The notes under the pieces: model-generated | The model's database searches: none | Told to the model about the DNA's origin: nothing | The model's input: the letters and a program-made list of their open reading frames with translations, nothing else | Program-made: the position numbers and the translations under genes | In this document: positions 10,960 through 23,401 of the stretch, piece after piece | Layout: every line of letters begins with the position of its first letter | Position numbering within the stretch: the first letter of the stretch is position 1 | Assembly (NCBI GenBank): GCA_039720395.1 | Contig: CM077833.1 | Span: 3,494,797-3,558,796, forward strand | Origin: Liquidambar formosana | Lineage: Eukaryota; Streptophyta; Magnoliopsida; Saxifragales; Altingiaceae | DNA: 64,000 nucleotides | Direction of reading: 5' to 3'

Positions 10960-11443
10960 TGTTTGCTCGTGCATTCCCAGGGAAAGGAATTGCATTTCTT
11001 TTTTATCCACAGGGACAAGGATAAAATTTCTATGCTTGTTTATGATCCACAGGGACAGGGATCGTGCATTTATCCACAAGGACAGGGATAAAATTTCTAT
11101 ATTTGTTTATGATCCACAGGGACAGGGATTGTGTTTTTATCCACAGGGACAGGGATAAAATTTCTATGTTTGTTTATGATCCACAGGGAAAGGGATCGTG
11201 CTTTTATCCACAGGGACATGGATAAAATTTCTATGCTTGTTTATGATCCACAGGGACAGGGATCGTGTTTTTATCCACAGGGACAAGGATAAAATTTCTA
11301 TGCTTATTTATGATTCACAGGGAAAGGGATTATGCTTTTATCCACAGGGACATGGATAAAATTTCTATGCTTGTTTATGATCCACAGGGACAGGGATCGT
11401 GCTTTTATCCACAGGGACAGGGATAAAATTTCTATGTTTGTTT
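10960..11443 (+). repeat. 67-bp tandem array of element D, each unit two hairpins
   Basis: Unit starts (GATCCACAGG or GATTCACAGG) fall at 11044, 11111, 11178, 11245, 11312 and 11379, an exact 67-bp period, with a decayed earlier part from about 10960. Each unit holds two short hairpins with the same loop, ACAGGGACAG. One stem is TTATCC/GGATAA and the other GATCC/GGATC. The array is cut by the copia insertion at 11444. Confidence 0.9.
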
Positions 11444-13097
11444 TGTTAGAGTTATGCCCTAGAGCCAATCATAGAGATGATTGTTTAGGGATAAAGGAAC
11501 AATCATTTGATTTCATTTATGTATGTCACATTTATTATTGATTTAATAAAAGGGCTTATTCTATTATGTTTGTATGCATCATTTATATTTACATAATATG
11601 TCCAAGGAGTTAGAGTTGAGAATATTTAATTACAAAGAGTTGTAATTATGAGACTGTAAATATATCTCTGTACTAAACTCCTAAATCATTCCTAGTTGAA
11701 GGTTCACTATGATGGACAGTAATGAACCATAGGACTAGCACTTGTTAGGTTAACTCTATAGGAGGATAGCTGGTCTCAAGCTATTTGTGTGGAGACACTA
11801 CAACCAACAGGTGGGTGCCTGTTAATAGAATAGGTATACTGAATGTGACCAAAGATTTGAGATAAACTGAATGGAGTTTTAACCTGCCTGTCAATTAGTT
11901 TCTCAATGTTATAGTGGTACAAGTAATCCTTAGACCTGAGACACCATAGTTACCTTATGCATGTAGCTTTAGAAGTTTGATAACACTAAGTGCAGATCCT
12001 ATTCAAGGGTTTGTAAAGGTGTTTATTGGCCCTATTGCTATGTGTATGAAGGCATGTGAGTGATCAACAAGGAATCCAATACTCTCAGGAAAAAGAGAGA
12101 GAATGTCTCATATAGCATTCATAATATAACTCATTCAGTCCATGGCCATGGCATTGTGAATATGGAAAGGAGTTTCCATAAGTTCATCATTGAGTTGATA
12201 TTTATGAATGAGTATAAAGTAATTGAACTAGGGACTTGACAGACTTCCATGTCCTATTAGTTCAATTGGAGACATTGTGTAAATGGAAGGATGCAATTGT
12301 AACCTACAAACTATAATAGAAGGGTTCTATGTTAGATCTTATTCACTTCATTAAGGACAACACCATGAACCATATGCTAGGTGTTATTCATGGTTAGTAG
12401 AAGCCCTAATTGATATAAGTGAGTTATAATCAATTAGGGGATTGGAAGGAGTTCCAATCAGACCCTCAATGGAAAGAGTTCCATTGTGCACACCTCGTGC
12501 TATTCCTACTACTTGATGATGTGAACCCAATGGGTCACACACTGATCATGCAAGATGAGCTTTAAAGTCTATGAGAGAAAGGGTATGAGTGCATAAAGAA
12601 TAGTTCTTTGAGGCCTATTTATATTTAATATAATTTATAGGGGTTATTTTGCAATTTAGAGAAATTGCATCACACCCTAATAGGGTTTCCCCCTAGGGCC
12701 GGTCCCCTTAGTGTGGACTATATAAGTCACACTATGATGTGTGACATCATCACAAGTTGGAATCCCCAAGGGGCTGGCCAGAATTTCCAGCCTCCCTCTC
12801 TCTCTCTCCTCTCTTCTCCTACACTAGCAACAAGAAGGAAAAGGTGGAAAGGACTTGAAGCTCTAGCTAGGTGTGGATACCGTTGGAGGCAGTACACTTG
12901 GGCTGCTCATTCACCGCTGTCTGGAGTCAAAGCTTGGAGCAAAAAGGAGAAGACAAAAATTCTGTAAGTGTTCTAACCCTCTTCATAGTTAGGGTTTAAT
13001 TTTGTATATGCATAGTTAGATTCATGGGCTGTGGAATCAAAGGGAAAAATTTTTATATTCCGCACTTCTATTCTTCCCTCTTGTATGATTCTCAACA
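11444..13097 (+). repeat. 5' LTR of the copia element
   Basis: Starts TGTTAGAGTTATGCC and ends TCTCAACA, one base before the TGGTATCAGAGC primer site. Length is 1654 bp. A TATA box (TATATAAG) lies at about 12719-12726, followed by a CT-rich stretch (12790-12825). A 100-codon frame starting at 12665 is within the LTR and shows no known domain, so I do not treat it as a gene. Confidence 0.85.
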
Positions 13098-13098
13098 G

Positions 13099-13110
13099 TG
13101 GTATCAGAGC
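13099..13110 (+). other. Primer binding site (initiator tRNA-Met), copia element
   Basis: TGGTATCAGAGC, the standard initiator-Met primer site of plant copia elements, one base after the LTR. Confidence 0.9.
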
Positions 13111-16100
13111 CATGATTATGCATAATACAAAATACATATGGGCTGGAATTATGGTGTAATTGAATGATTCAAAAATCTGGAAAATTTTTAATGCATAATT
13201 GTTCTTCTCTTTGGCCGAACCTAGGGTTTGGAACCCTAGGTCTATTCTTCTTCTTCTCCTCTTCTAAATCATGGTTAAGAGTAACCATTGATGCAAAGGT
13301 TGCATAGGGTTTGAATTGGGAGAAAAGGAAATAGAAAAATGGGTTTTTCTTCAAAGGGTCGAATCTGGGTTTTTAGAACCCAGGGGTTCTTGCAATTAAA
13401 ATCAATCAAAGCTTCTATATTTTTGATGCAAATCCATTGTAGGATCATTATATATCATGTGTATATGATTTTCTTTAAGTTTCAAAAAGGTTTTGATGGA
13501 AAAAGATTCAAAAAGTTTGAAAATTTTTCATGAACAGCATAGCAGATTTTCTCTGCAGAAAAGTCATCAATGGAGTTTTGATTAGAACTTGAGTTAGGGA
13601 ACTCCAAATTGCATGAAACCAATTGCATTAGTTTCCTAAGACATGTAGGATACTGGGACAATTAGTTTGGTAGCCTAATTCATTAATCTTGCTGGGTTTT
13701 AAATCAATTTCTGACCATGGACAGTATGCTGTCAAATTCTGGGCAGCCTACTGTTATTTTAATTGTTTAGAACAATTGGTGATGATTTGATCATCCAAAC
13801 CTCTTCTATTAGCTTAGTTTTTCATGTAGGGACATGATACAAAAGCTGGTTTCAATGGAGGAGTCGAATTGATAAGGATTTAGAAGCTATTGTGAGCTTT
13901 AAGGTCTGCAACAATGGCTCCAGCAATGGGTTTTGGAAACCCTGATTGTTCTTGATGATGGCAGCCACTTCCACCACTTCACACGTGTCCAGAGGCTTGT
14001 CCCATACTCCTAGGATGTTCTCCCATGGCTGGCCATGGCCTTCCCCAGTCGTTGGTGGCCATGGCAGCCTAGCCAAGCTCAGGCAGCCCCCTTGGTAGTG
14101 ACGGCTGCATAGAGTTAAGGATGAAACCCTAATTTTGAGTTAATGATGAAACCCTAATTTCATTATGGCATTAATTAAAGCCCTAATTGGAATATTAATT
14201 ACCTTTATTAAGAGTTAATGATTGGTCATTAAATGACCAATCATGGTTATTAATTGTTAGGGCATAATTAATACCATAAATGATGTCTAGGGTTAGGGTT
14301 TTGGAAACCCTAATTAGTGTAATTAATTAAGGATAATTAATACCCTATTTGGCATTAATTAAACCCTAATCCCTTTTATTAAATACCATATGAACCTAGG
14401 GTTTTAATGATTGGACATTAAATGACCAATCATAAGGAATTTAATGATTAAGGCTTGCATTTAGGGTTTAGGGTTATGTGTTTAGGGTTTAGGGTTTTAG
14501 GAAACCCTAATACACTAATTCATCATTTAAATGATTTTATTTAATTCCCATGTTAATTATTTAATTAATATTGATTAATTTTATAATGTTTTAAATGGTT
14601 TAAAATACAATTGGGGATTAAATTAAAATCTGGAAATTCTTAATTAAATGAAATTGATTTGTTTAATTAAGGAAACCCTAATATTGGATATTAGAGTTAT
14701 TTTAGGAAACTTTATATGTTTAAATTAATTTGATTAATTGAAACTAAAATGTCTTAAATGTTAAGACTTTATTTAATTCTGGATATTTTTTAATACCTAA
14801 TAAGATTAAGATGCATTAATGAGATTAATGTAAATCATTCAAGAGAATTACCATAATGTCCATATGTTTTAATGCTTACAGTTTTGCTTTACATTATGCA
14901 ATGAGATTGTATGTATGTGTTTGGATGATGATTATGGACTATACCTTTTAAACCAATTGTGATTGGCCGTCTTATGAATGGGATGTTATTATTTACAAGA
15001 GTTGTAATTTTATTAAGGTGATGTAATTTATTTGGGGCTTGCATGCCACCTTCCCCCTCCCTCTCTCTCTATCATTCTCTTATATACCCCACATTCCCCT
15101 TATGTATCCCTTTCTTTAAATTATGTAAATGTTATGTAAGAGAGCGCACTAAGGAGCATGGTGGACCCAAAGGATCATGATAGAGCCCAACAAGCCAATG
15201 GTGGAGACCATCAAGCCAAGGGAGCAGATTGAAGGACTTGAAAGCTTAGAGAAGTGTTTCAAGACAGCATGCATGTTTCGAATGTGTTATTTTACGATCA
15301 CCTACACCCACCTTAGACCTTGGATTCAATCTATTGGCTTGGATTGAATCCTCTCAAAGTCCATAATCATCATAGTGGGAGCTTTTAATGAGATTAAAAG
15401 TGATAGCTCCAAATCTATAGATCGTTATATGTCTCCTTCTAAGGACTAATATCGATAAGTGGATTATTATTATTATGCTGTTCATTTTTTTTTTGGATGC
15501 ATGAGATGTATGTTAAATTAGTTAATTTGATGAGACCCTTAAAACCCCTCTCTTTTAATATTAAGTTGAAATGGAGAATACATTAGGGAATGCATTCTTC
15601 ATTGCCTTCCATCATTATAGGATCATCTAACGTCCCTTAATGTGGGTACCTGGCTACAGACATGTAGGAGCTACCTATATTAAAGACATTACTTGAAACT
15701 ATCACATATATAGATATCATGGGGTGCCTAAGCTGGTATATACCAAGAAACTAACATGTGAGGTATATATTTGGTGAAACATACCTGTGTGAATGATGGG
15801 TTTAACTTAACTAGGGAAGTATTCCAAGAAACTAACATGTGAGGAGTATGTACCCTAGAGGCAAAATGATTGGAATTTGCTTATGAAGCAATAGACAAAG
15901 AGTTGTCTTCTTACTATGGGTTAGAAGTCAAGAAACTAACATGTGAGGCTTCTAGGTCACAGTGGGACCCCAATCCCTATTAGGAATGAGATTCCCAAAT
16001 TCCATTAGAGGGTGTATGGAATTTGATAAAATAGTGGGAGGTACCATATGATTAAAGACCCGATCATTATGGATTAAAAATAAAATCTGATTTTCTGTTT

Positions 16101-16125
16101 AATTTTCTGTATGTAGATCACCGTA
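13111..16125 (+). other. Long leader of the copia element
   Basis: About 3 kb without a supported gene. It contains AT-rich sequence dense in AAACCCTAA/TTAGGGTTT words (14110-14520). It also holds three spaced copies of 'AAGAAACTAACATGTGAGG' near 15746, 15825 and 15930. A long 5' leader before gag is unusual for copia. The first part may include a later insertion I cannot delimit. Confidence 0.5.
14458..14495. repeat. Short telomere-like TTTAGGG runs
   Basis: Two short runs of TTTAGGGTTTAGGG near 14459 and 14481. The plant telomere unit is TTTAGGG. Only two units stand together each time, so this is an interstitial resemblance, not a telomere. Confidence 0.5.
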
Positions 16126-17442
16126 ATGGCTCACCGCAACCCGTTATCCAACATTTTGGAAACCAACCGTTTAACTGGACCTAATTATCTTGATTGGTTA
16201 AGGAATTTAAAAATCATTTTGAATTCTGAAAATATTACCTATGCACTTCAAAGTCCACTTCCCAATGCTCCTACTGAGGCTGCAACTCGGCAAGAGAAAG
16301 ACGCTTATCAGAAGCGCATGGATGATGATCTTATGACGAGATGCTATATGATGGTGTCTCTAAGTCCTGAGCTTAAGAAGCAATACGAGTCCATGGGAAG
16401 TGCACCCGAGATATTTATCCACATACAAGAGTTGTATAGCAAAAAGTTCTTGCTTGAATGTGATGAATGGGTTGAAGTTCCTGCTTCCAATTCTATGCTC
16501 AAGCCTAAAGGCAAGGGAATAAGAAAGGGTAAGAGTACCCAAAGGAAGAGGAAAGGTAAAGGGATCTGTTTTTACTGCAGCAAAGATGGGCATTGGAAAC
16601 GTAACTGCCAAGAGTATCTGGATACTCTGAAGAACCAACCTTCGGAAGGTATGGATTATGCTCTTATACTTGAGACTAACATGAGTGTTAGCTCTGCTTC
16701 CACTTGGGTACTAGATTCTGGTGCGAGTTCTCATATTTGTAATTCCATGCAGGACCTAGTGGGAAGCAGAAGGCTGAGTAAAGGAGAAGTAACCCTACGA
16801 GTGGGAAATGGAGCAAACGTTGCTGCATTAGCCGTGGGGACTTGCTGCTTGACTTTGCCTAGTGGGAGTAGTTTAGAATTATCAGGCTGTCTTTATATTC
16901 CAAAAGTTATAAGAAACATTATTTCTATTTCAGTATTATCTAAACAAGGATTTAGGTTTGTTTTTGAGGAGAATAAATGTTCTTTATTTAAAAATGAAGA
17001 GTTCATTACTTCTGGAGTTTATGTGAATGGCCTTTATTTTCTAAACTTTATTGCAAATGTTAATTGCATAGAGCATGATAGTTCTAAATTGAATGCAAAC
17101 AAACCCAAGAGAACAAGAGATGAAGAAAACTCCGCATATGACTGGCACTTGAGACTAGGTCATATCAGTGAGAATAGGATTAACAAGATGTGTAAGGATG
17201 GACAATTGGGTCCATTGGTTTCTATGCCCTTTCCAACTTGTGAATCTTGTTTACTAGGTAAAATGACCAAGTCACCTTTCACCGGTCACGGTGAGAGAGC
17301 GGCAGACATATTAGGATTAATACATAGTGATGTATGTGGTCCTATGAGCATACATGCTCGTGGAGGTTTCTTTTACTTTATAACCTTTACCGATGATCAT
17401 TCTAGGTATGGGTATGTGTACTTGTTGAAGTTTGAAGCTTGA
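16126..17442 (+). pseudogene. copia gag-protease-integrase (partial)
   Basis: A single 438-codon frame with copia domains in order. First comes the gag N-terminus with 'LTGPNYLDWLRNLK'. A basic Lys/Arg stretch and the zinc knuckle 'CFYCSKDGHWKRNC' follow (about residues 147-160), then the aspartic protease site 'WVLDSGASSHIC' near residue 200. The pre-integrase 'HLRLGHIS' follows near 345, and the start of the integrase core 'HSDVCGP...FTDDHSRYGYVYL' carries the first two catalytic-region Asp residues. The frame stops soon after. Gag is short: 'ELYSKK' jumps straight to the basic region, so the central capsid part is deleted. RT and RNase H are absent. Family membership is clear, and the copy is dead. 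Confidence 0.9.
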
Positions 17443-17775
17443 AGCTTTAATTTGTAATGACATTTTGGAAAAGGTTAAAGCTTACAGCTTTTGTAATGAC
17501 ATTTTGGAAAAGGTTAAAGCTTGAAGCTTTTAATATAGTGATATGGATATTTTAATATCTTTGTTGATTTATTTTCAATTTGTAATGACATTTTGGATGG
17601 CTTCATTAGTTAAATGAATGTTTAAAGTTTGGGTTTGAATCAATTTGGATAAGTTTGGGATTGAGATATCATATTTTGAATGGTTTCATTACCTTTAATA
17701 GGGTATAAGTCACCATGAAACGACATATTTTTATTTTAAAATATATATATATATATTTTAAAAAAATATAAGTTA
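17443..17775. other. Unassigned DNA with 41-bp direct repeats
   Basis: The words 'TTTGTAATGACATTTTGGA' and 'AAAGGTTAAAGCTT' recur at about 17450, 17491 and (partly) 17578. They may belong to the CACTA element that ends at 18921 or be a separate fragment. No gene seen. Confidence 0.45.
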
Positions 17776-18921
17776 TTGCAACGGCAAAGTTGTTGCAATA
17801 AATAAAGTTTTTAATTAAAATAATTCTTTCTTGCAACTAGAAAAATTGTAACAATAAGTTATTGCCACGGAAGCGATGTAGCAATACCTTATCGCAACGC
17901 CAAAGTTGTTGTGATAAATAATATTTTTTATTAAAATAATTCTTTTTTGCAACGGAAAAGGTTGTAGCAATAAGTTATTACCACGGGAAGCATTGTTGCA
18001 ATAACATATTGCAACGCCAAAGTCGTTGCGATAAAGAATATTTTTAATTAAAATAATTTTTTTTTGCAACGGGAAAGGTTGTAGTAATAAGTTATTACCA
18101 CGGAGAGCATTGTTGCAATAACGTATTGCAACGCTGAGGTCGTTGCGATAAAGAATATTTTTACTTAAAATAATTCCTTTTGGCAACAGGAACGAGTATA
18201 GCAATAAGTTATTGCCACGATAAAAATTGTTGCAATACCTTATTGCAACGTTAAAATCGTTGCGATAAATAATATTTTTAATTAAAATAATTCTTTCTTG
18301 CAATGGAAAAGGTTGTAGCAATAAGTTATCGCCACGGGAAAGATTGTTGCAATAACTTATCGTAACGCCAAAGTTGTTGCGATAAATCATATTTTTAAGT
18401 AAAATAATTTTTTTTTGCAACGGGAAAGGTTGTAGTAATAAGTTATTGCCACGACAATAATTGTTGCAATACCTTATTGCAACGGCAAAGTCGTTGCGAT
18501 AAATAATATTTCTAATTAAAATAATTTTTTCCTGCAACGGGAAAGGTTGTAGTAATAAGTTATTGCCACGGCAAGAATTGTTGCAATAACTTATTGCAAC
18601 GCCAAAGTCGTTGCGATAAATAATATTTTTAATCAAAAATATTTTTATTTTTAGGTATATTGCCACAATAATATCGTTGCAATACTTTTTCGCAACGAAA
18701 CATAAATTGATTGCAACAATAAAATCGTTGCATTAAATGGAGGTGTATTGCAACGAAATTGGTATTGCAATGATATTTGTTGTTGCAATAATCTATTACC
18801 ACGGAGGTTTTTGCAACAGCTCGCAACGGTAGTGTTGTCGTTGCAATAGGTATTTATTGCAACGACTTTGAGGTTATCGCAACGACTTTTACCGTTGCGA
18901 TAGATGCTTTTTCCTGTAGTG
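17776..18921. mobile_element. CACTA (En/Spm-like) terminus with subterminal repeats
   Basis: The right border reads TTTTTCCTGTAGTG, the complement of the classic CACTACAGGAAAAA terminus. Inside it are eight copies of a 117-bp unit; the word '(A/G)TCGTTGCGATAAA' and its variants fall at 17789, 17905, 18022, 18139, 18256, 18373, 18490 and 18607. Units are made of TTGCAACG/CGTTGCAA words that can pair, which fits the subterminal transposase-binding repeats of CACTA elements. No left CACTA terminus and no transposase are seen, so it is a fragment. The 283-codon minus-strand frame across it exists because 117 is a multiple of three. Confidence 0.78.
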
Positions 18922-19118
18922 GATGTCTTGCTGTGTTATCCTCTTGGAGGTTGGGTTGTGATTCCTCCATTCCGCGCGCGATGGCCCCTTTGTGGGGAAG
19001 TTGGGTAATTAATGGAATTGATTAAATGGACATGGGTCATATGCATTAGGCATTATGCATCATTGTTTTTAACTTATGGACTATAACTTATTTTCGAAGT
19101 TATAATATACTTGGAGGA
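18922..19118. other. Short unassigned flank
   Basis: About 200 bp between the CACTA end and element C. GAGGA (19114-19118) would be the target duplication of C. Nothing else recognised. Confidence 0.5.
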
Positions 19119-20587
19119 TGTGAACCCCGGAAATTGGGCCCACGAGGGATTGACGAAAAGGTTGTGTGGGTTTTGAAAACACAAAGGAGTCGCCACCTCA
19201 TTTTTTAAAGGAAACAAGGAAAACCCTAAAAAACAGTTTGTTTTAGGAAAACAATTTGAATGACTCCATAAAAAAAGGAAAGGAAAAAACCAATCTTTTG
19301 GAAACCAAAGAAATCGGGGATTCGAAGGCTAAGTTATGACATGGGAAGGTTCTAGGCAAAGCCTATAGGCACCCATGTCACCCTTTCGGTCTCTCAGTTC
19401 ATTTGGGCTAAATCAAGATCTTTCCATACAAAAAATCAGCAAGTATATCATCACAAGATAGCATGCATATCATATATTTCATTCATCCATCCATGCATAA
19501 TAAACACATAAAAACAGAAAATAAAGAAAAAGAAAAGAAAACAAAAAGAAGCCTAGGATGCTTGGATCCTAGAACGGACTTAAGCCTCACGAAGAGCGCC
19601 TACATACCATGCAACGAAATACATGGATCAAAGTCCACGTAGTTCGATTAGAACTAGGGTTAAAACCTAATATAAACCTATGGTTAAAACCCTAGGTTTC
19701 CTTATTTGAAAAAGAGTTGAATATGATAGAAAGTTTGATTTTAGAAAGAACTCCACAAAATGGAAACTTTAATAAAAACCAGAATTTTATTTGTGAAGGA
19801 AACCTCTAATTAAACCATAGGATCATATTAAAAATTAACCCTAGAGAGGGAGAAGAGAAAGGATAAGGAAGAGAGGTGAATTGGGGCACCTTCATACCCA
19901 CTTACCTGAGCGCAATTACTCCAAGCATTAGCCATTTCAGACATGAGCAGCCCTATTTGCCATAGGACAAATACCACACCTATTTGCACCCTTACAAGTG
20001 CTCAAAGCCATGCAAACACAATGATATACAAATCTGGACAGAATAGTATTATGGCCTAAAATCCTCTACTAAGCATGCTAACAGCAAAAACAGCAAACTT
20101 TCATAGGCCCTAACATATTCCTAGAACCATATCATGCATAAAACCCTAGAAATCAACTAACATGCATGCAAAAATATCATGTTTACTCCATATGAAAAAT
20201 ATATACAGCAAACATGAAGAAAAACCAATAAAAGACCTACTTTAACATGCTGTATAAAAACAAACACAAAATAAAGACTCTAAAACCCTAAACTCACAAA
20301 TATGCTTGAAAACATACAAAACCAATTCTGAACATGCTAAAATAAAACTAAACAGAACCTAAACCATGCATATTAATTAACTAAAGCAATAAAACATGAC
20401 AAAAAACCTAACTCTAACATGCAACATCACTATCCTAGAACAAGGACAACAGAAACACAAGAATCATAACTATGCATTGGAACTCATGAACTAACTCTAA
20501 GGCATGCAAAACTCCTCATGAACATCATCAATATCATATGTATTAACTACTAGAAACTTCAATTCATGGTAAAAATTATAAGCATGG
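19119..20587 (-). repeat. 3' LTR of element C, R/U5-side segment
   Basis: Starts TGTGAACCCCGG, the complement of the LTR end CCGGGGTTCACA. It runs to the CATGG (20583-20587) that is duplicated on the far side of solo LTR E. It contains the 'GCCTACATACC' and AGCGCC motifs common to U5 of these LTRs. Confidence 0.85.
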
Positions 20588-23401
20588 TGTCACACCCCAT
20601 TTTTGCACCACCTTACTAGGGCTCATCATTTCATGCATGTTTTTGTTTTGTTTTTGAGTCTAGTCACTTGCATTAGTTTTCTAGAGTCACAAGGACAATG
20701 GATATGAATTTTGGTTCAAATTGGAGTTGATCTTGAGGGATAATAAGAGCTTTTGTGACTTGAGGGGCATAATCGTCTTTTGAGTCCCAAACTTTTCATT
20801 TGACCTTGGAATGATCTCCAAATTGTCAATTGGAGTTCATATGGATGCATAAGAGGTATTTCTAGGTTCAATTTGGTAAGTCAATGGCTCGGGATTAAAA
20901 TGGCTCGATGTAGTTCAAGTTGGTTAATTGACCCTTCCTTGGGTTAGCTCTAATTGACTCACAATTACCAACCAAATCTTTTCAAATTGACTTTCATTAG
21001 TCATCATTTTACCCTCAAAAGTGTTTCATGAAGTTCAATTTTGATATGGCCTGATGATGAGTTTAGTGTGGTTATTTACGGATTATCCTTGAAGAATTAG
21101 TGCGAATCACAGCATGAGATTTTTGGTTAAAATGAAAAGAAAATTATTTTATTAAATTAGCCATTTTTATCATGACACTAACACGTGTACGTATGTGATG
21201 AGTGTGTGTATGCACATACGATACATGTGCATGCGTGTTAGCGGTCAGTCTCCCAATTTTTATAAAAGACAATTTCCTTTTCCTATTCAGATTAGAAGTC
21301 TTTTATCATTATAAAATACCTTTTGATTATTCTCCAAAGAAACCTAGTCCAGGAAGGAAAGGGAAACTCCAGATTTCAGCTATAAATACTCTCTTGATGT
21401 CTTTAAACAAGGGAGAGGAGAAGAGGGTTTGGAGGGAGTGAAATTCGTCATAATTCAGCAGCAGATTTTCTGAAAACCAGCAGTCGTATTTTAATCATAA
21501 CTTTTTCATCCGAAGTCAGAATTTGATGAAATTGATCTTGTCAGAAAGATAATTCAATTCTCTACAACTTTGTATTTCACAAGCTTTGTCCAAATCTAAC
21601 GTTTTCATACCCAAAAACGCGATTGAAGTTGCTGCTGCTGCAAAGTGACGAAAATCACTTTTCTTTTCTCTTGTTCTCTTTTTGTTTTCTATTTCTTTTC
21701 AAAGTTGAGTGAGTTTTGATCTCTTTGCTGTGATACCACTTTGACAAAGAGGAGGATTCGTGTTGGTTTGATTCACTCTAAAGACCTGAGGAGCCACGAA
21801 CAATTACAAACACAAGGGGAGCCACTTTATGCATTAATACTTGAGTGTTTGAGAGAGAATAAGGTATTCTCCTTCTCTATTCAAGCTTAAACTAGGTTTT
21901 CATATGGGTTAGGCTTATTGCATGTTAAAGGTAACTTTTTTATCATGTATTAACACTCTAGCTAGTTAATATACATGGAATATCTATTTTTTATCTACTG
22001 TTTAGCATGCTTTAAGGGCTGTCCTTTAGGTTTTTAATGCATAGTTATGATTCTTGTGCTCCTGTTTGTCCTTGTGCTAGGATTAGTGTCATTGCATGTT
22101 AGAGTTAGGATTTTCATCATGTTATATTGCTTTAGTTAGTTAATATGCATGATATAATTTCTGTTTAGTTTGGTTTTAGCATGATTAAAGTATGTCTTGT
22201 GAGTTTTTAAGCATATTTGTGAGTTTAGGGTTTTAGAGTTATTGTTTTGTGTTTGTTTTCATATAGCATGATAAAGTAGACTTTTTTATTTGGTTTTTCT
22301 TCGTGTTTGCTGTATATGTTTTTCATATGGAGTAAACATGATAGTTTTGCATGCATGTTAGTATGTTTTAGGGTTTTTATGCATGATATGGTTCTAGGAA
22401 TATGTTAGGACTTATTATTGTTCGCTGTTTTTGCTATTGGCATGCTTAGTGGATGATTTTAGGTCATAATACTATTCTGTCCAGATTTGCATGTTAGTGT
22501 TTTTGCATGGTTTTGAGCACTTGTAAGGGTGCAAATAGGTGTGGTATTTGTCCTATGGCAAATAGGGCTGCTTATGTCTGAAATGGCTAATGTTTGGAGC
22601 AATTGCGCTCAGGTAAGTGGGTGTGAAGGTGCCCCAATTCACCTTTCTTCCTTATCCCTTCTCTTCTCCCTATTTAGGGTTAATTTTTAATACAAGTCTA
22701 TGGTTTAATCAAAGGTTTCCTTCATAAATAAAATTCTGGTTTTTATTAAAGTTTCCATTTTGTGGAGTTCTTTCTAAAATCAAACTTTCTATCATATTCA
22801 ACTCTCTTGATCAAATAAGGAAACCTAGGGTTTTAACCATAGGTTTGTATTAAGTCTTAACCTTAGTTCTAATCGAACTACGTGGACTTTGATCCATGTA
22901 TTTCGTTGCATGGTACGTAGGCGCTCTTCGTGAGGCTCAAGTCCGTTCTAGGATCCAAGCATCCTAGGCTTCTTTTTGTTTTGTTTTGTTCTTCTTTATT
23001 TTCTGTTTTTATGTGCTTATTATGCATGGATGGATGAATGAAATATATGATATGCATACAATTCTTGTGATGATATACTTGCTGATTTTTGTATGGGAAA
23101 GATCTTAATTTAGCCCAAATGAACTGAGAGACCGAAAGGGTGACATGGGTGCCTATAGGCTTTGCCTAGAACCTTCCCATGTCATAACTTAGCCTCCGAA
23201 TCCCCGATTTCTTTGGTTTTCAAAAGATTGGTTTTTGCCTTTCCTTTTTTTATGGAGTCATTCAAATTGTTTTCCTAAAACAACCTGATTTTTAGGGTTT
23301 TCCTTGTTTCCTTTAAAAAATAAGGTGGCGACTCCTTTCCTTTTTCTTTTTCAAATCCATTTTCTTTCAATCCCTTGTGGGCCCAATTTCCGGGGTTCAC
23401 A
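20588..23401 (+). mobile_element. Element E: solo LTR of the B subfamily, inside the LTR of C
   Basis: Starts TGTCACACCCC and ends GGGGTTCACA; CATGG flanks both sides (20583-20587 and 23402-23406). Length is 2814 bp, almost the same as the LTR of element B (2812 bp), to which it is very similar. TATA box TATAAATA is at 21381-21388. About 140-200 bp upstream is a run of alternating ACGTGT/ACGTATGTG/GCATGCACAT words (21181-21240). No internal sequence, so it is a solo LTR. Confidence 0.93.

Larger units (their letters stand above)
5519..11443 (+). mobile_element. Element D: Tat-type Ty3/gypsy element lacking pol
   Basis: Order seen: LTR (5519-7060), tRNA-Arg primer site, gag pseudogene (8262-9566), purine-rich non-coding DNA, the post-pol block shared with elements A, B and C (10560-10612), then a 67-bp tandem array. 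RT, RNase H and integrase are absent, although the block that follows pol in the sister elements is kept. D is therefore an internally deleted, non-autonomous derivative. The right end, including the 3' LTR, is not visible, because a copia element is inserted at 11444 and the sequence after it does not return to D. Confidence 0.75.
11444..17442 (+). mobile_element. Ty1/copia element, 3'-truncated, inserted in element D array
   Basis: A 5' LTR, an initiator-Met primer site, a 3 kb leader and a partial gag-pol frame ending in integrase. The first five bases before it (11439-11443, TGTTT) are the expected array sequence and would be the target duplication. RT, RNase H and the 3' LTR are missing. 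The break is at about 17442, where unrelated repeat-rich DNA starts. Lineage within copia not decided. Confidence 0.85.

Noticed and set aside
12665..12967. 100-codon frame as a gene
   Set aside because: It lies inside the copia LTR over TATA and CT-rich sequence and shows no domain.
14110..14520. Telomere or telomere-derived satellite
   Set aside because: Only two TTTAGGG units stand together; the rest are scattered AAACCCTAA words in AT-rich DNA.
17815..18666. 283-codon minus-strand frame as a repeat protein gene
   Set aside because: The frame stays open only because the CACTA subterminal unit is 117 bp, a multiple of three. No start context and no family match.
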